From NCBI GenBank assembly GCA_021234155.1, contig JAJEKV010000157.1, forward strand, positions 530,807 through 594,806: a stretch of 64,000 nucleotides of DNA, written 5' to 3'. Made by a program: the position numbers and the translations under genes. The stretch comes from Isoetes taiwanensis (lineage: Eukaryota; Streptophyta; Lycopodiopsida; Isoetales; Isoetaceae). Below are positions 11,254 through 21,779 of this stretch, piece by piece. Numbering within the stretch: position 1 is the stretch's first letter; the number at the start of each line of letters is the position of its first letter. Under the pieces are notes generated by a model that saw only the letters and a list, made by a program, of their open reading frames with translations, was not told where the DNA came from and made no database searches.

Positions 11254-11844
11254 AGTTTTGTCCACGAGAAGCAGTCTAGGTGGGAAGATTATTTACCCTA
11301 TCTAGAGTTCGCTTATAATAATAGCCATCACACGGGAATTCGGATCACTCCCTTTGTGGCTATGATGGGCCGAAACCCAAGAGCTTATTCTGGTATGCAT
11401 AAGTACCTTAGAACCGAAGTTGCAGTACACATGCTTCATGATATGGATGCAATCCTGCGGCAATGCAAGCAAGCGTTGCGAAAAGCTCAAGATAGGGCAC
11501 GAACGTCTGCAAATCAGCATAGACGGGATATCTCTTATACGTAAGGTGATTATGTTTTCTTACGGGTCGTTTATCCTTCGGCATTAAGAATGAACACATT
11601 ACGGCCTTTAACCAAAGGTCGGGTGCCTAAACTTACTCCGCGGTATGCTGGACCTTTTAGGATTACTAAAAGGATCGGGGAAACAGCGTACGAGTTGAAC
11701 TTACCACAGGAAGTAGGGATCCATCCCGTGTTTCATGTAGGTCAGCTAAAGAGGGCTATACTGGATACTGCTAACGTGGTTAGTCCGCAAAGTATACCGA
11801 TCGTCTTAAACTCCTCTGTAACGGCCGGAACGTCTTTTGGATAG
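11254..11844 (+). pseudogene. integrase C-terminus after premature stops
   Basis: The same frame as pol continues past the TGA at 11251-11253 with the expected integrase continuation (YLEFAYNNSHH, then the MGRNPR region) and is stopped again by TAA at 11542-11544. It resumes at about 11545 with YVFLR, then TPRYAGPFRITKRIG and IHPVFHVGQLK, the GPF/Y module of the integrase C-terminus. Both stops are simple point changes, as in a decaying copy. Confidence 0.75.
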
Positions 11845-12010
11845 AAGAGTTCGGCAGCTGTGCAATAGGGATGTGGTAGAACATCTGGTTCAGTGGCAGG
11901 ACCAGTCTCCTGAGGATGCCACCTGGGAGACGGAGGAATTTGTGCAGCAGTTCCCTCATCTAAAGGATGAGGACAAGGTCAAAAAGGAGGGGGAGGAACA
12001 TTACAGGTGC
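11837..12010 (+). pseudogene. chromodomain-like tail of the Gypsy integrase
   Basis: A shifted frame carries EHLVQWQDQSPEDATWE and then EFVQQFPHL, the typical chromodomain pattern of plant chromoviruses (L-V-x-W, A-T-W-E, F-P). In active elements this module guides integration to particular chromatin. One frameshift separates it from the integrase C-terminus just upstream. The frame runs on artificially into the 3' LTR. Confidence 0.7.
11981..11998 (+). promoter_or_regulatory. polypurine tract
   Basis: An uninterrupted run of 18 purines (AAAAAGGAGGGGGAGGAA) ends directly where the 3' LTR begins (CATTACAGG, corresponding to TGTTACGG of the 5' LTR). This is the plus-strand cDNA primer site. 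Confidence 0.85.
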
Positions 12011-12409
12011 TCCCAAGGGCATAGCCGGAATCGGGCCCTTGATGGACGTCCATGAGCACGGGGGTACTGTTGGTCGCGATTGCCGGGCAGTTGTGATTCA
12101 ATGGGCCGTGTTGACTGTAATCAGTCTACGGTGACGGGATGCGGGGTAAATGGTGATAATGGCTAAGCAACGGGTAATGGGTTGCTAGGTGGGGCACTAA
12201 TATTACTAAGTATTAGTGCGGAAAGAGCTAGCGGGGTTGCGGAGGCAAGAGATTCATATGGGTGCATGGTTGGCGAAGTTATCTTATTGTTAATATAACT
12301 TGTATAGGCCCTAGGGGCCAAATATTTATTTATTTATTTTTTTTTTTTTTTTATTTATTTATCTTTGCTCGCTCGGGCCAAGAAGGCCATGGAGCCCAAG
12401 TACAATGAA

Positions 12410-13081
12410 TCAGATTTTAAGCAGTAGAGAACGATGTTCATCTACAGTCTTAATATATGATCCTACTTTGAACAATTGCAACTGAAACAAAGATCTAAAA
12501 TCAGCTACATGTATGTTGAATTTCTCTCTAAGTTCTTCATATGCTGGGCATTCGGCAAATACATGATCTTCGTTTTCAATGTCACCTGTATTGCACAAAC
12601 TGCAGAGCCTCTCGTCCACTGGAGTTTTAGACCACCGACCTGTCTCTATTGCCAATCTATGGGAACTTAATCTATACCGTGCCATAACTTGCTTGAAAAA
12701 TCTCGGTATCTCAGCTCTCAAATATGCTTGATCACCATATAAATCTAAATCTAAAGGGTTCACATACTCTCTATAATGTATCATTCTGCTCCCTTGTTCG
12801 GACCACATGCGCCGGACAGCAAGATGTTCAAGCAATTCTCTCGCATCTTTTTTGTTGTCTGGCCAATTAACACTTGACAGCCCCCATTGCCCCGCCCATT
12901 TCATCACGTTTTCCATCCAGCCCTGTTCGGATGGCCTTTGCATAGCGATGATATGATAAATCGTCGTGGACAAGCTCTTAAGTCTATTCACAAAGTTTAC
13001 GATCGATATAAAGCCTCTATTTCCAAGGGATACAAACTGTTTACGCAAGCAAAAGAGCATATGGGATCGTACTTTTGACAC
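12410..13081 (-). pseudogene. LINE ORF2 C-terminal domain with zinc knuckle
   Basis: A 223-codon minus-strand frame continuing the element above. It ends in RLCSLCNTGDIENEDHVFAEC, the C-x2-C...H...C zinc-binding motif typical of the RT-associated C-terminus of plant LINE ORF2. The upstream part (YRAEIPRF-like, RYRLSSHRLAIETGRW) is the usual connecting helix region before the zinc knuckle. It lies out of frame with the RT part. Confidence 0.75.
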
Positions 13082-13365
13082 CCAGCTCTTCCACGATAAA
13101 CTGTTTTTTGCACCGACTCTACACCGAAGCTCAGAGTCTTGAGGACAGACCTACTGCGCCCCAAATTGGAGAACCATAAAGAACTACGGCACCACTAAGG
13201 ACCTGTATAAAAACTTTTCAGCCCCAATCATACAAGGATATACTAGAGCACCGTGATAACATCCCATATAGTGCCGATTTCCCCCCTATGAGTTCGTCTT
13301 TTTATACATTCCTTCCGGCTATAATTTGTGAAAAATCAATCCCAAGGTACTTAAAACTCTCCACA

Positions 13366-14010
13366 TTATCCACAAGTAACCCCACGATATGTAAACTTTG
13401 GTCTATCCCTTGTACCGAAGATCATAATCTTCGTCTTAGCTATGTTCACTTTCATATGCCTCTTTACACAAAATTCTTCCAGTGCATCCAAATGAGCCTG
13501 TAATGCTGCCCCCTTAGTTGCCAAGAGTGCTACATCGTCAGCATACAGTAATAATTGAATCACATATTCACCCAGCACGGTCCCTGCCAATGAATGAGCA
13601 CGCATCCATTCGTCCAGTTCATCTATAAACAGACCAAATAGAGTAGGAGACAGTGGGCATCCCTGTCTTACTCCAATGTTGTTTCTCACTACGGAGTTCA
13701 GGTCCCGTGCTATCGATATTAGAACTTCCGAATATAATTGTGATACTGCTCCTTTAAGTTCATCTGGAACCCCTAACTGCACCATGCGGTCTCCCAATTC
13801 ATTCCTCTGGACTGTGTCAAACGCCTTAGTAAAATCAATGAAAGCAACATACAAGGCTTTATTTGGACTTTTTGCTCGTTCAATCAATGCTCTCAATGTC
13901 AAAACATGATCTAAAGTGTTATGTTCAACTCGGAAACCAGCTTGGCAAGGAGATCTTCTTTCATTCTGCTCGGCCCATGCACTCAACTTCTGTTCTAAGA
14001 GTGTGCCCAA
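13366..14010 (-). pseudogene. LINE reverse transcriptase (palm), truncated
   Basis: 214 codons on the minus strand with good RT motifs: CQAGFRVEHNTLDHVL, then YVAFIDFTKAFDTV (first catalytic Asp region), GVRQGCPLSPTLFGLFIDEL, the catalytic box LLLYADDVALLA and VNIAKTKIMIFG. The YADD box is intact. The text is unlike the L1-type LINEs further right and resembles RTE/Jockey-like RTs, though I cannot assign the clade firmly. The first 14 bases of ORF context and the endonuclease are missing through truncation. Between this frame and the C-terminal part there are stops and a frame change, so no functional ORF2 is made. Confidence 0.8.
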
Positions 14011-14649
14011 GATCTTAGTAAACGTGCTCCCTATTAGAATCGTTCTGTAATTCTGAACCTGTTAATATAAGAATGCAAAGTTAGCTATGGTTTTAAATAA
14101 ACCATTAAAGGTACACGTCGCAGCAAACGATTGGATGGGTTCTTAGAATCTGATTTATAACAGAAGGGAACGAAGTATATCAGATCCGACTGCCAGATCT
14201 CTAAGTTAAGCTGTAGAGGGCAGATCGGGATGGAATAAAAGCCTAGGTGGGCCGGCTTTGGGCAGTTAGGACTGCCAGCGAACTCAAGTGGGCGGATTAT
14301 AAAGCCTACAGGGAGGATTCGAGAAAAAATACAGAAACCGGGTAGAAGGAATTAGAGACCGATTCTGCTGTGAAAGCTCTCTGATTGATTCAAGGCTTGA
14401 CCCATAGGATCGGATTTGCAGCCCAAGGCTGTGTTGGTGATCCCGCAGATTGCTACTGCCAAGGATCGATTTGGGTTGAGCATCCGGTAGGTGCTTAGCT
14501 CGGAAGGATTCTCTGAAGGAATCCGGGTTGCTGTGAAAACTTCACATAACAGCAAGCCAAAGGGCCAGGTGGGGGATCAGGGGTCCACGGTGTGAGAGGT
14601 TCTGACCGGCGTAGCAACGCGGGCAAGGGGTTTGCGCTGTAACACAAGT

Positions 14650-17646
14650 GGACTCCGGTCCCAGAGGATATGCACTCATACATTAACCAATAACTTAGCA
14701 CATGCCCCACATGTTAGAGTTTAGACCATATTTATCATCATGATCCAAGAAGCCAGAGTCACATTCACATGCATTTTTCGTGTACATATACCAAGCACAC
14801 ATAGAATAATGCCAACACTTGAAGGCAACCTATCTGTGAGCTCGACTAGGGATATTTACATTTTCTTGTGTTCTACAACATACGTTATCCCATGTTCGTT
14901 GATGTACTAATATTATTTCATATCCCATAATCCATTTTCTAAGTATAGAGCTCATGTTATATATAACCACCCCTAGGCGCCAAAAAAAATTTGACCCACG
15001 CACACCTACATTATATATAAATATGTACTATAACAATGTATTAATATTGCACATTAAATCATTGTACATGGCATCCCACATATTAGGAAATTAAACCATT
15101 GAATAAAATCCCCCGACCCCCAAAAAAGTCTTTTTTGGCGATATTTTATTCTGGCGTCCAAGGTAGGCGAGGAAGCCTATGTACATACATGCAAATATGC
15201 CAGCCCCTCCCACACCTTTGCAACAATTCCGTATTTCTAACTAATAGTTAACTAAAACTTTCCAAAAAATGACTCACACCTAACAATGGCCAAGATTGCC
15301 CGAAAGCAACATCCAACGACCCGAGACTACTGATGGACACCCAGTATGAATATCGCCAAAAAGCAACCATATGACAGCTACAAGATCATGAGAAATTATG
15401 AAATAATCGTTAAATATCCGTAAGTATGAAGTGCAACTCCTGTTCTATGCAGGCCACCCGGGCTGATCAGGCCCTGCAAAAAATACGGGTTAAGCCGTAT
15501 GTGTACACACCCTTCTAGCCTGCGTGGACCACTTCCAAGCCTTGTAGCGCGATGAAGCACCCTCGCCGATGTGACAACGCCCGATGTGAAGAACAAGAAC
15601 AACCACGAGTCCAAGCCATCAAGTGGATTCCGGTCTCAGAGGATATGCACTCATACATCAACCAATAACTTAGCACATGCCCCACACGTCAGAGTTTAAA
15701 TCATATTTATCATCATGATCCAAGAATCTAGAATCACATTCACATGCATTTCGCATGTATATATACCATAAAGAACAATGCCAGCATTTGCAATAATATC
15801 ATAGAGATCGAATCACATGCATGTGCTACCACATCATGATGTTGAATCAACAAGAACATATTAACTTTATGCAATAGTGACTACATTGTTATCCAAACAT
15901 AGCATCTCTAGATATATCATCTAACAAGAACATATAGAAAGTCCAAAGTACTTTTCTAAAGGCGATGCTCCCTTGGAATCATTCCTCCCATAAGGAATAC
16001 AACTTTTCAAAGGAATGCAATGCCACATGAATATAATGCCCCTATAGTCACATAAGGAACACCGTGGTTAGATGATTTATCCATTAAATCGATTAACTAT
16101 GTTATTTCCATTCTAGAAAAATATCCATCCCTTAACGATGTATTATTCTTATCAACCGCTTGGGCTCCATGTCGTGATCATGCTCAAAAGCCCCAATAAG
16201 TCTAGACCTTCCTTTTACATTTCTCTTAATTATGTTAATATACTATATTTGTTCAATTATTTCCTTAGTATAGATAGATCGCAACTTTTGAGTTCCCACT
16301 CACTATCTTCACATTTCATTAGAGCCAACAACAAAATCCCAGTGGTCCTCTCTATATCTCCACTTATTTCAACATAGACCGTATGCTTTAGAACCACGTT
16401 CCTTCCTTAGATTTTATTGATTTCTTGTAGCCAAGTCCTGTCTTCGAATCCTCGTAAACTCACTTATGTCGTTCACTTGAGGGGTCTAATGGTAATAACC
16501 ATATCATACCAGCTCTATGTAAATACCTCCTCTTAGACCCCCCCTTCCCCAAATTAGATATAACAATCCATGTTGTTTTAACTGTTGGGTGTCAAAACCC
16601 ACAGACACAATGTAAAGTGGAGGGTCCAACTGAGCAATGTAGTTGTGGTGTGTGGTCACATGTCTAGTTGGATGTTGCCTACTGGCGTGACGTTAAAATA
16701 CTATCTTTGCCATTTTTATCCCTAACTTCATTATTTAACTATGGAGTCTATTTACCCTTAAAGTTTCGTGCCATGTCTATGACTTGCCTAAGTCAATTGC
16801 AATTTAAATCGGTCCATCAGTACTACAGCTTCTTGACCATGTCAAAAGCTTCCCATTGTACTTATCCCCAACTTATACTTCATATGGGGCTTTGATTTCC
16901 CAAAATATGGTCATACACTTTTGAACCTTAGGCAGCCAAGCCAAGAAAAATTTTCAACTCCAAGATCTTCTAAAGGTGAAACTATTCTTATACGGCTTGC
17001 CCCTTACTGGAATCAACCCCGAAAGAGAATAATCATAGAAGTAAGGAAAATGAGGAAATCATAAATAGAATCTAATTATTAGTAAACCTATTAGTTTACC
17101 TCTTTTAAGCTTGGATTATGTGACTACTTTTTCTAACACATAATCACTGCTTTGCCAATCTACAGCTATAAAGCTTAACATATCTTATTTTTTTACAAAT
17201 TTTAGGGTATTACTAAAATGCCTATACAAGCCCATCTTAATACCTTGCAACCTATATGTTTTACCCCAAGCCCCGCTTGAACATACTAGGTAATAAGATG
17301 CAAGTCCCCTTGGGTACAGGAACTTGATAACTTCAATTTGTATATAGAGAGAGTTGTTCCTTCTAGAATATAACTCAACAAACATTCTTGTTCACAAACA
17401 AAAGATATTGAGAATCAACCTCATTAATTATGTTTAATTGACCGTTTGTCTCCACTATTCAATTAAAGCTTTATATTGGACCACATAGTCCAATCAACCT
17501 GATAATCTAATCGATATGTTTGTACATTGATTCTAATCTTGGCATTCTCCTAGAGGCACCCTATAAAATCAATTCAAACCAATGCTACAATAATTCATTG
17601 CATGCCTCCATTTAACATTTTAATGATTCTACTTGAAGCCTCATGC
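14650..17646. other. AT-rich spacer with outer repeat copies
   Basis: No gene is seen. The first 165 bases (14650-14815) are the right half of the outer repeat copy hit by the Gypsy element. The same sequence recurs at 15624-15790. The rest is AT-rich, with only short ORFs of no coding character (16138-16377, 16668-16895, 17185-17385). Its composition is like the flank right of the 13-kb element (30814-31250), consistent with that element having inserted here. Confidence 0.6.
15407..15790. repeat. outer repeat copy 2 with intact empty site
   Basis: Matches 3195-3439 on its left side and 14650-14815 on its right side without the 11.2-kb Gypsy element. A single CAAGT at about 15619-15623 sits at the junction (..CCAAGCCATCAAGTGGATTCC..). 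This is a pre-insertion paralogue. Copies 1 and 2 lie in the same orientation about 0.6 kb apart once the insert is removed, so they may be LTRs or other direct repeats of an older element. Confidence 0.75.
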
Positions 17647-17651
17647 TTCTT

Positions 17652-19298
17652 TGTGACGCTCCCTGCTAAACGTACGGCGCCCGGCCGTACACTCGGCAGG
17701 AAATCCCCCATCCGGCTCAACAACCGCATGGGCCCTTCGTCTACCCCGCACTCTGAGGTGACTCTTAGTGCGGGAAGGGAACACGAAGGTGTCTTGCGCG
17801 CCCTTCCCCTATGGGCTCCTATAACAGCGGAAGCGATAACACGTCAGAACTAGCATCAACATATACAAATACTACCTCGAAGGGTAGTGCATCACACATA
17901 AACCAAGGCAAAGATGATAATCACGAACCATAAAACATGAGAGCTCCTACCCCGGCTCAGACTCGTAAGGAGGATGGCTGACCGGCTAGGCCTCAAGATA
18001 GAGCAGACCGAGTCATGGCAATGGCGAGGGCTGGCATAGAACAATGGCTAGGGTTGACCACTCCATCCGCCCCTCCTGTGCATACTTTGCAAATGGGCTA
18101 GATCGGGGCTCGACGGGACTCTAGCCTTTAGGACACGCAATCCCATGGCATCACCCATCGGGGACTACTCCAGTTGCATCTCCCCGGGTCCGATGAGGCG
18201 AGGAAGGGTTGCATCTCCCCTTCCCGGGATCTAGAGGTGTGGAGGCGGCTAGAGAATCGTGGCGACACACGATTCGCATTCGACTGAACCCCCAAAACGA
18301 GAGCCAAGCCAACACTTGCAGCTCTCGGAGAGGCGTGGCAACACCATTGCCCTGGGAGGTGTCTCGGACCCATGCTCGGCCCACAGTGGCCAGACCATAA
18401 GCCTAGCCCACTATGGGATCCCCGAAGCCCCCACTCGGGGGGATCCTCCCTCCACTTTCCCTCTAGCCCGTTATATGGTCTTTGAGTCATATCATAGCCT
18501 CAATAGCACGGTGGGCTCCTATGCACTGAGGCAGCAACTAATAGGAACTAAGGGATCTACTCTAGGAGCATACTACATATGGCTCTAGGTCTCTACCCCC
18601 TTCCCAATACAAGAGGAGCAAACATGATCAACCATCATCACATAATCATCACATCATGAGAATAATCATAAGAAGAACATCTTAACCTAATCATACAACT
18701 AACTAATGGTTAGGGTTCCTTGATTAGGGTTCAAGATGTTGAATATGGGTTCTAGGATGGCTCTACTCTAGATACAAGATACTAGCACATCACGGAATGC
18801 TAATTCCGGATGAGCTATCACAACTACTATCCTACATACCGCTCCTGAAGCTCTCCCTCCAGATCAGGTGTGCCTCCATGGTCTCAGAGCTCACGAGATG
18901 CCGCTCCTACTCCAAGAACGAGTCTACCCTCGGCTGGGGCTCTTTGCACTGTCTATGCCACAACAAGCGATGTTAAAGAAGGGGGTTTTGAGCAGTAGGT
19001 GAGTCTCACGGGTGCTAGGGCTGGAAAGAGGTCTAGGGTTAGGGTTTATGCCTATATAAGTTAGGTCCACCTAGGATGCCACGTGGCACCAATCGGGTGA
19101 GTCCTGTGTGGCGGTGCCCCAATAGGTTAAGGCCACGTGGATAATGGCTTAACCTATGGTTGGCTAAGTTATGAGAATAACTTAGCCATGCCCCCTAGTG
19201 CCACAATCTATGGTATACAAGGCTATGAAGATAGACTTGTATAGTGACGGATCCAGGAATATACGTATTTATGACGTATATTCCCCTGGACCGTCACA
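17652..19298 (-). repeat. LTR (3' LTR of the minus-strand element)
   Basis: 1647 bp, beginning TGTGACG and ending CGTCACA on the + strand. It pairs with 29171-30808. Blocks of up to several hundred bases are identical (for example from about 18535 to 18795), broken by short clusters of differences. A hairpin (7-bp arms) lies at 17672-17690 near one end, and a long imperfect palindrome at 19244-19297 abuts the other end. Confidence 0.92.
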
Positions 19299-19312
19299 TT
19301 CTCCCCCCCTTA
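19299..19312 (-). promoter_or_regulatory. polypurine tract of the minus-strand element
   Basis: The minus strand reads AAGGGGGGGAGAA immediately before the LTR start TGTGACG. It is the expected plus-strand primer, and its position shows that the element is transcribed on the minus strand. Confidence 0.85.
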
Positions 19313-20160
19313 GGACAATGCTGTCCTCAGCATTGCGCTAAGGTGACGATCCTACCTTATGCCTGCAAAACATCAACATGTCATAACCTTTAATTTAGTT
19401 TAGCAATCAAGTTTTATTAGTTAAAAGGTCAAAATTTAGGCTATATTTGTACTTATACAAAATTATATAGCCTTAACACCGTTATTTCTTATAATAATTC
19501 AAAATACTATTATAAGAGTTATTAGGGTTCATAATCTAAATTATGGCTCCCCCTATCTTCTCGTAACGCGCTCCTCGTTGAAGTCCTCCTTCTACTTGCC
19601 TGCAAAAGGAGCACATTACGTTAGTTTAGTTAATAATTTGTGGTTTTAGGGGACCACCCCCCTTACCTCCTTGGTAGCCGAACCTTGGCTCAAGGTTGTC
19701 CTAATACCTTGCCCAAGATCATGGCCCTTTCGGATTTGAGCTTAGGGATCATTTAAGATGCTTCCATCATTGCCCATGATCGAGTGCTACCTTGTACACG
19801 ATCCCCCGGATCGAGTACACCCCAGTGCATCATGCCCCGAGGGTTTCAGCTAGGGAACGTCTCACGATCCCATCATCGCGCATGATCACTTTAACCTTCA
19901 CCATGACCCTCCTACGGCCAGGTGTGCGTACCCCGCATCGTGGCATAGAGATCATCCGATCGATGTCCCATCATCGCCCACCATGCCTCATTCCTCACTC
20001 ACATGACCCTAATGGTCATGCGCACCTCTTGGTGCGTGTGGTGGAGAGAATGCCCTAAAGGCGTATCCCATCATCGCCCACCACGATCCAAGGTTCGGCA
20101 CATGCACCCTAGTAACTAGAATGCATCGCCCGGGCTTAAGGCTAACTAACAACATACTAG
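19313..20160. other. non-coding segment between pol and 3' LTR
   Basis: About 0.85 kb between the end of the chromodomain-like frame and the PPT. It contains a short local duplication of the phrase CCCATCATCGCCCACCA/CCATCATCGC, repeated at about 19755-20085, and a 19792-20058 ORF with no family resemblance. I see no env-like or other domain. Confidence 0.5.
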
Positions 20161-21046
20161 CTAACCACACGGCAAGTCGGGTCGACCAAGTGGGAGAGCG
20201 ACTCGCCCATCAAACTCCTTCATAAACTCGGGTATTGCTTCTCCAAGTCTTGCTTCAATACCCATGTCGCATCTTCCACCGGGTAAGTGCTTCCACTTAA
20301 CCAAATCTTTGGAGGAACCGAGACCTCCTAGTCTTCTTGAATGACTTATCAAGAAGCAATTCAGGCACTATTTCTACTTGCTCCTCCGTCATTTCCAACA
20401 AGGTTGGAGTATCCAAAACCTCCTCAGGGTTAGGATTGTGCCTTTTTAATAAACTTACGTGGAAGACCTTGTGAACCTTGAGATGGGCTGGAAGATCCAA
20501 CTTGTAGGCTTGAGAGCCCACTCTCTCCAAAATCTTGAACGGACCAGCCCACCTAGGGGCAAGCTTCTTGCAGCTCCCAATCCGCAGCTTGGCTTGCTTC
20601 ACCTTGATCTTCAACCAAACGCTATCGTCTACCTTGAACTCTCTTACGGCCACAGGCTTGTCGGCTACACTCTTACGGGCCGACTTCTTGCTGCCAATAA
20701 GTAACCCCTTACTTCTTCTACTAGCTGCTGCATATCCCCTAACATCTGCTGGGACACTTCTACCTTGGACACAGGATTGTGCCAGGTATCCGGGGTTAAG
20801 CACTGGTACCCGTAATTTACCATGAAAGGAGACATCTGAGATGACTCTGCTGGCCTTTGTTGTGGGCGAATTCCACCAAGTGGATGTACTCATCCCACTT
20901 GGACTGCTTGTTCCACACATAACTTCGAAGCATATCTTCAATGATCCGGTTCGTCCTTTCCGTCGACCATCTGTTTGGGGATGATATGCCGTGCTCATGG
21001 AGAGCTTAAATCGAATGGTGCTAAAGAGATCCACGCCAAAAGGCAC
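20161..21046 (-). pseudogene. Gypsy integrase C-terminus with chromodomain-like end
   Basis: The 249-codon minus-strand frame (21046-20297) starts near the integrase catalytic Glu region (STAYHPQTDG, then a frame slip over QTERTN) and continues with DSVWLKIK, the GPF/Y module (KLAPRWAGPFKILERVG, YKLDLPAHLKVHKVFHVSLLK). The overlapping frame 20352-20161 continues with a chromodomain-type segment (YLVKWKHLP-like text, EDATW degenerate). It belongs to the same polyprotein as the upstream pol pieces. Integrase would insert the cDNA; the tail would target chromatin. Confidence 0.8.
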
Positions 21047-21229
21047 TCATAAACTTAGAATCTCTATCGATATTATCTCCCGAGGCATGCCATGGAGTCT
21101 GAAAATCTCCATTACAAATAACTTGGCAAATATCTAATGCGGTGTCGATAGTCTTGCAAGGCACAAAATGTGCCATCTTAGATAACTTATCTCTCGACAA
21201 CCATCAATGCGTCCTTGCCTCGAAGAGTT

Positions 21230-21560
21230 CTAGGGAGACCTGTGATGAAATCCATGCTTATGACCTCCCACTTTGCATTTGGCACCCCAATGGCTCAAGA
21301 GCACACGGAATCGAAGTTGCTCTGCCTTGGTCTTTGACATAGCCGGCAATCGAATATATGCAGCTATCGCCTCTTCATTTGGCGGCGAAGTAGCTACTTG
21401 AATCTTGAAATAGGTCTTCATGAAACCCGGCATGCCCCCGCTATTGGGGCTGTTGTGTGTGTCATGAAGAATTAACTTCCTTACTCCGATGATTCGGGCA
21501 CACACAACTTATGCTTGTGATACAACAGGTTGCCTTCCTTCTTATAATGCTTGAAGGCTT
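21230..21560 (-). pseudogene. integrase zinc-finger and core N-terminus (decayed)
   Basis: The minus-strand frame 21505-21230 reads LILHDTHNSPNSGGMPGFMKTY, matching the His-His part of the HHCC integrase finger (usual 'H.d...GH.G..KT'). The Cys pair and the first catalytic Asp must be sought across frameshifts to its right-to-left continuation. It lies between RNase H and the integrase C-terminus, as expected for Ty3/Gypsy. Confidence 0.65.
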
Positions 21561-21779
21561 CCCGCTCTTTTATGCGTTTACGGCTTCCTTGGAAAGACTT
21601 TCCCATACCTCCTTGAAGTCCACATCGTTGGCAAGGACTCTTCAATCTTCTTGCCAAACTCACTTTCGGAAGAGTGGAAATCGCATTACAATGCGTCCTT
21701 ATGCGAAATGGTCTCTGGAGAGGGCATCGCTACAACATTAAGCTTACCGGGCTTATATACAATATCAAAATCATACTCC

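Larger units (their letters stand above)
12326..14060 (-). mobile_element. 5'-truncated LINE inserted in the 3' LTR
   Basis: A minus-strand non-LTR element. Its 3' tail is the A-rich/ATAA-type low-complexity run at 12326-12362 (seen as ATTTATTTATTTTT on the + strand). It encodes an RT (14010-13366) and a C-terminal zinc-knuckle region (13081-12410) but no endonuclease, so it is truncated inside ORF2. The sequence GTTAATATAA occurs just left of the tail (12289-12298) and again at the 5' junction (14061-14070), but alignment of the two LTRs suggests both are LTR sequence rather than a clean target duplication. Confidence 0.8.
3445..14644 (+). mobile_element. Ty3/Gypsy chromovirus with LINE insertions in both LTRs
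   Basis: A complete but inactive LTR retrotransposon on the + strand. The order is 5' LTR (3445-7832), PBS complementary to initiator tRNA-Met (7834-7845), decayed gag, a 672-codon pol reading frame with protease tail, RNase H and integrase, a chromodomain-like tail, purine-rich PPT (11981-11998) and 3' LTR (11999-14644). The protease-RNase H-integrase order and the C-terminal chromodomain place it with Ty3/Gypsy chromoviruses. Each LTR would be about 0.9 kb but is split by a different minus-strand LINE. The element is flanked by CAAGT and its insertion point is confirmed by a nearby empty paralogue. It cannot be autonomous because the RT core is missing. Confidence 0.9.
11999..14644 (+). repeat. 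3' LTR of the Gypsy element, split by a LINE
   Basis: The left piece 11999-~12325 and the right piece ~14061-14644 together match the 5' LTR and end in GCTGTAACA followed by the target duplication. The first two bases read CA instead of TG, a change that would affect integrase recognition. The interruption is a minus-strand LINE of a different family from the one in the 5' LTR. Confidence 0.85.

Noticed and set aside
12289-14070. GTTAATATAA on both sides of the LINE in the 3' LTR as its target-site duplication
   Set aside because: The left copy is also present in the other LTR together with the following 28 bases, so it is ordinary LTR sequence; the right copy is better explained as the LTR continuation.
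18000-18600. Overlapping ORFs (18128-18490, 18259-18588 and the equivalents at 29882-30100) as repeated genes
   Set aside because: They sit inside LTRs and are not conserved in frame between the two LTR copies.
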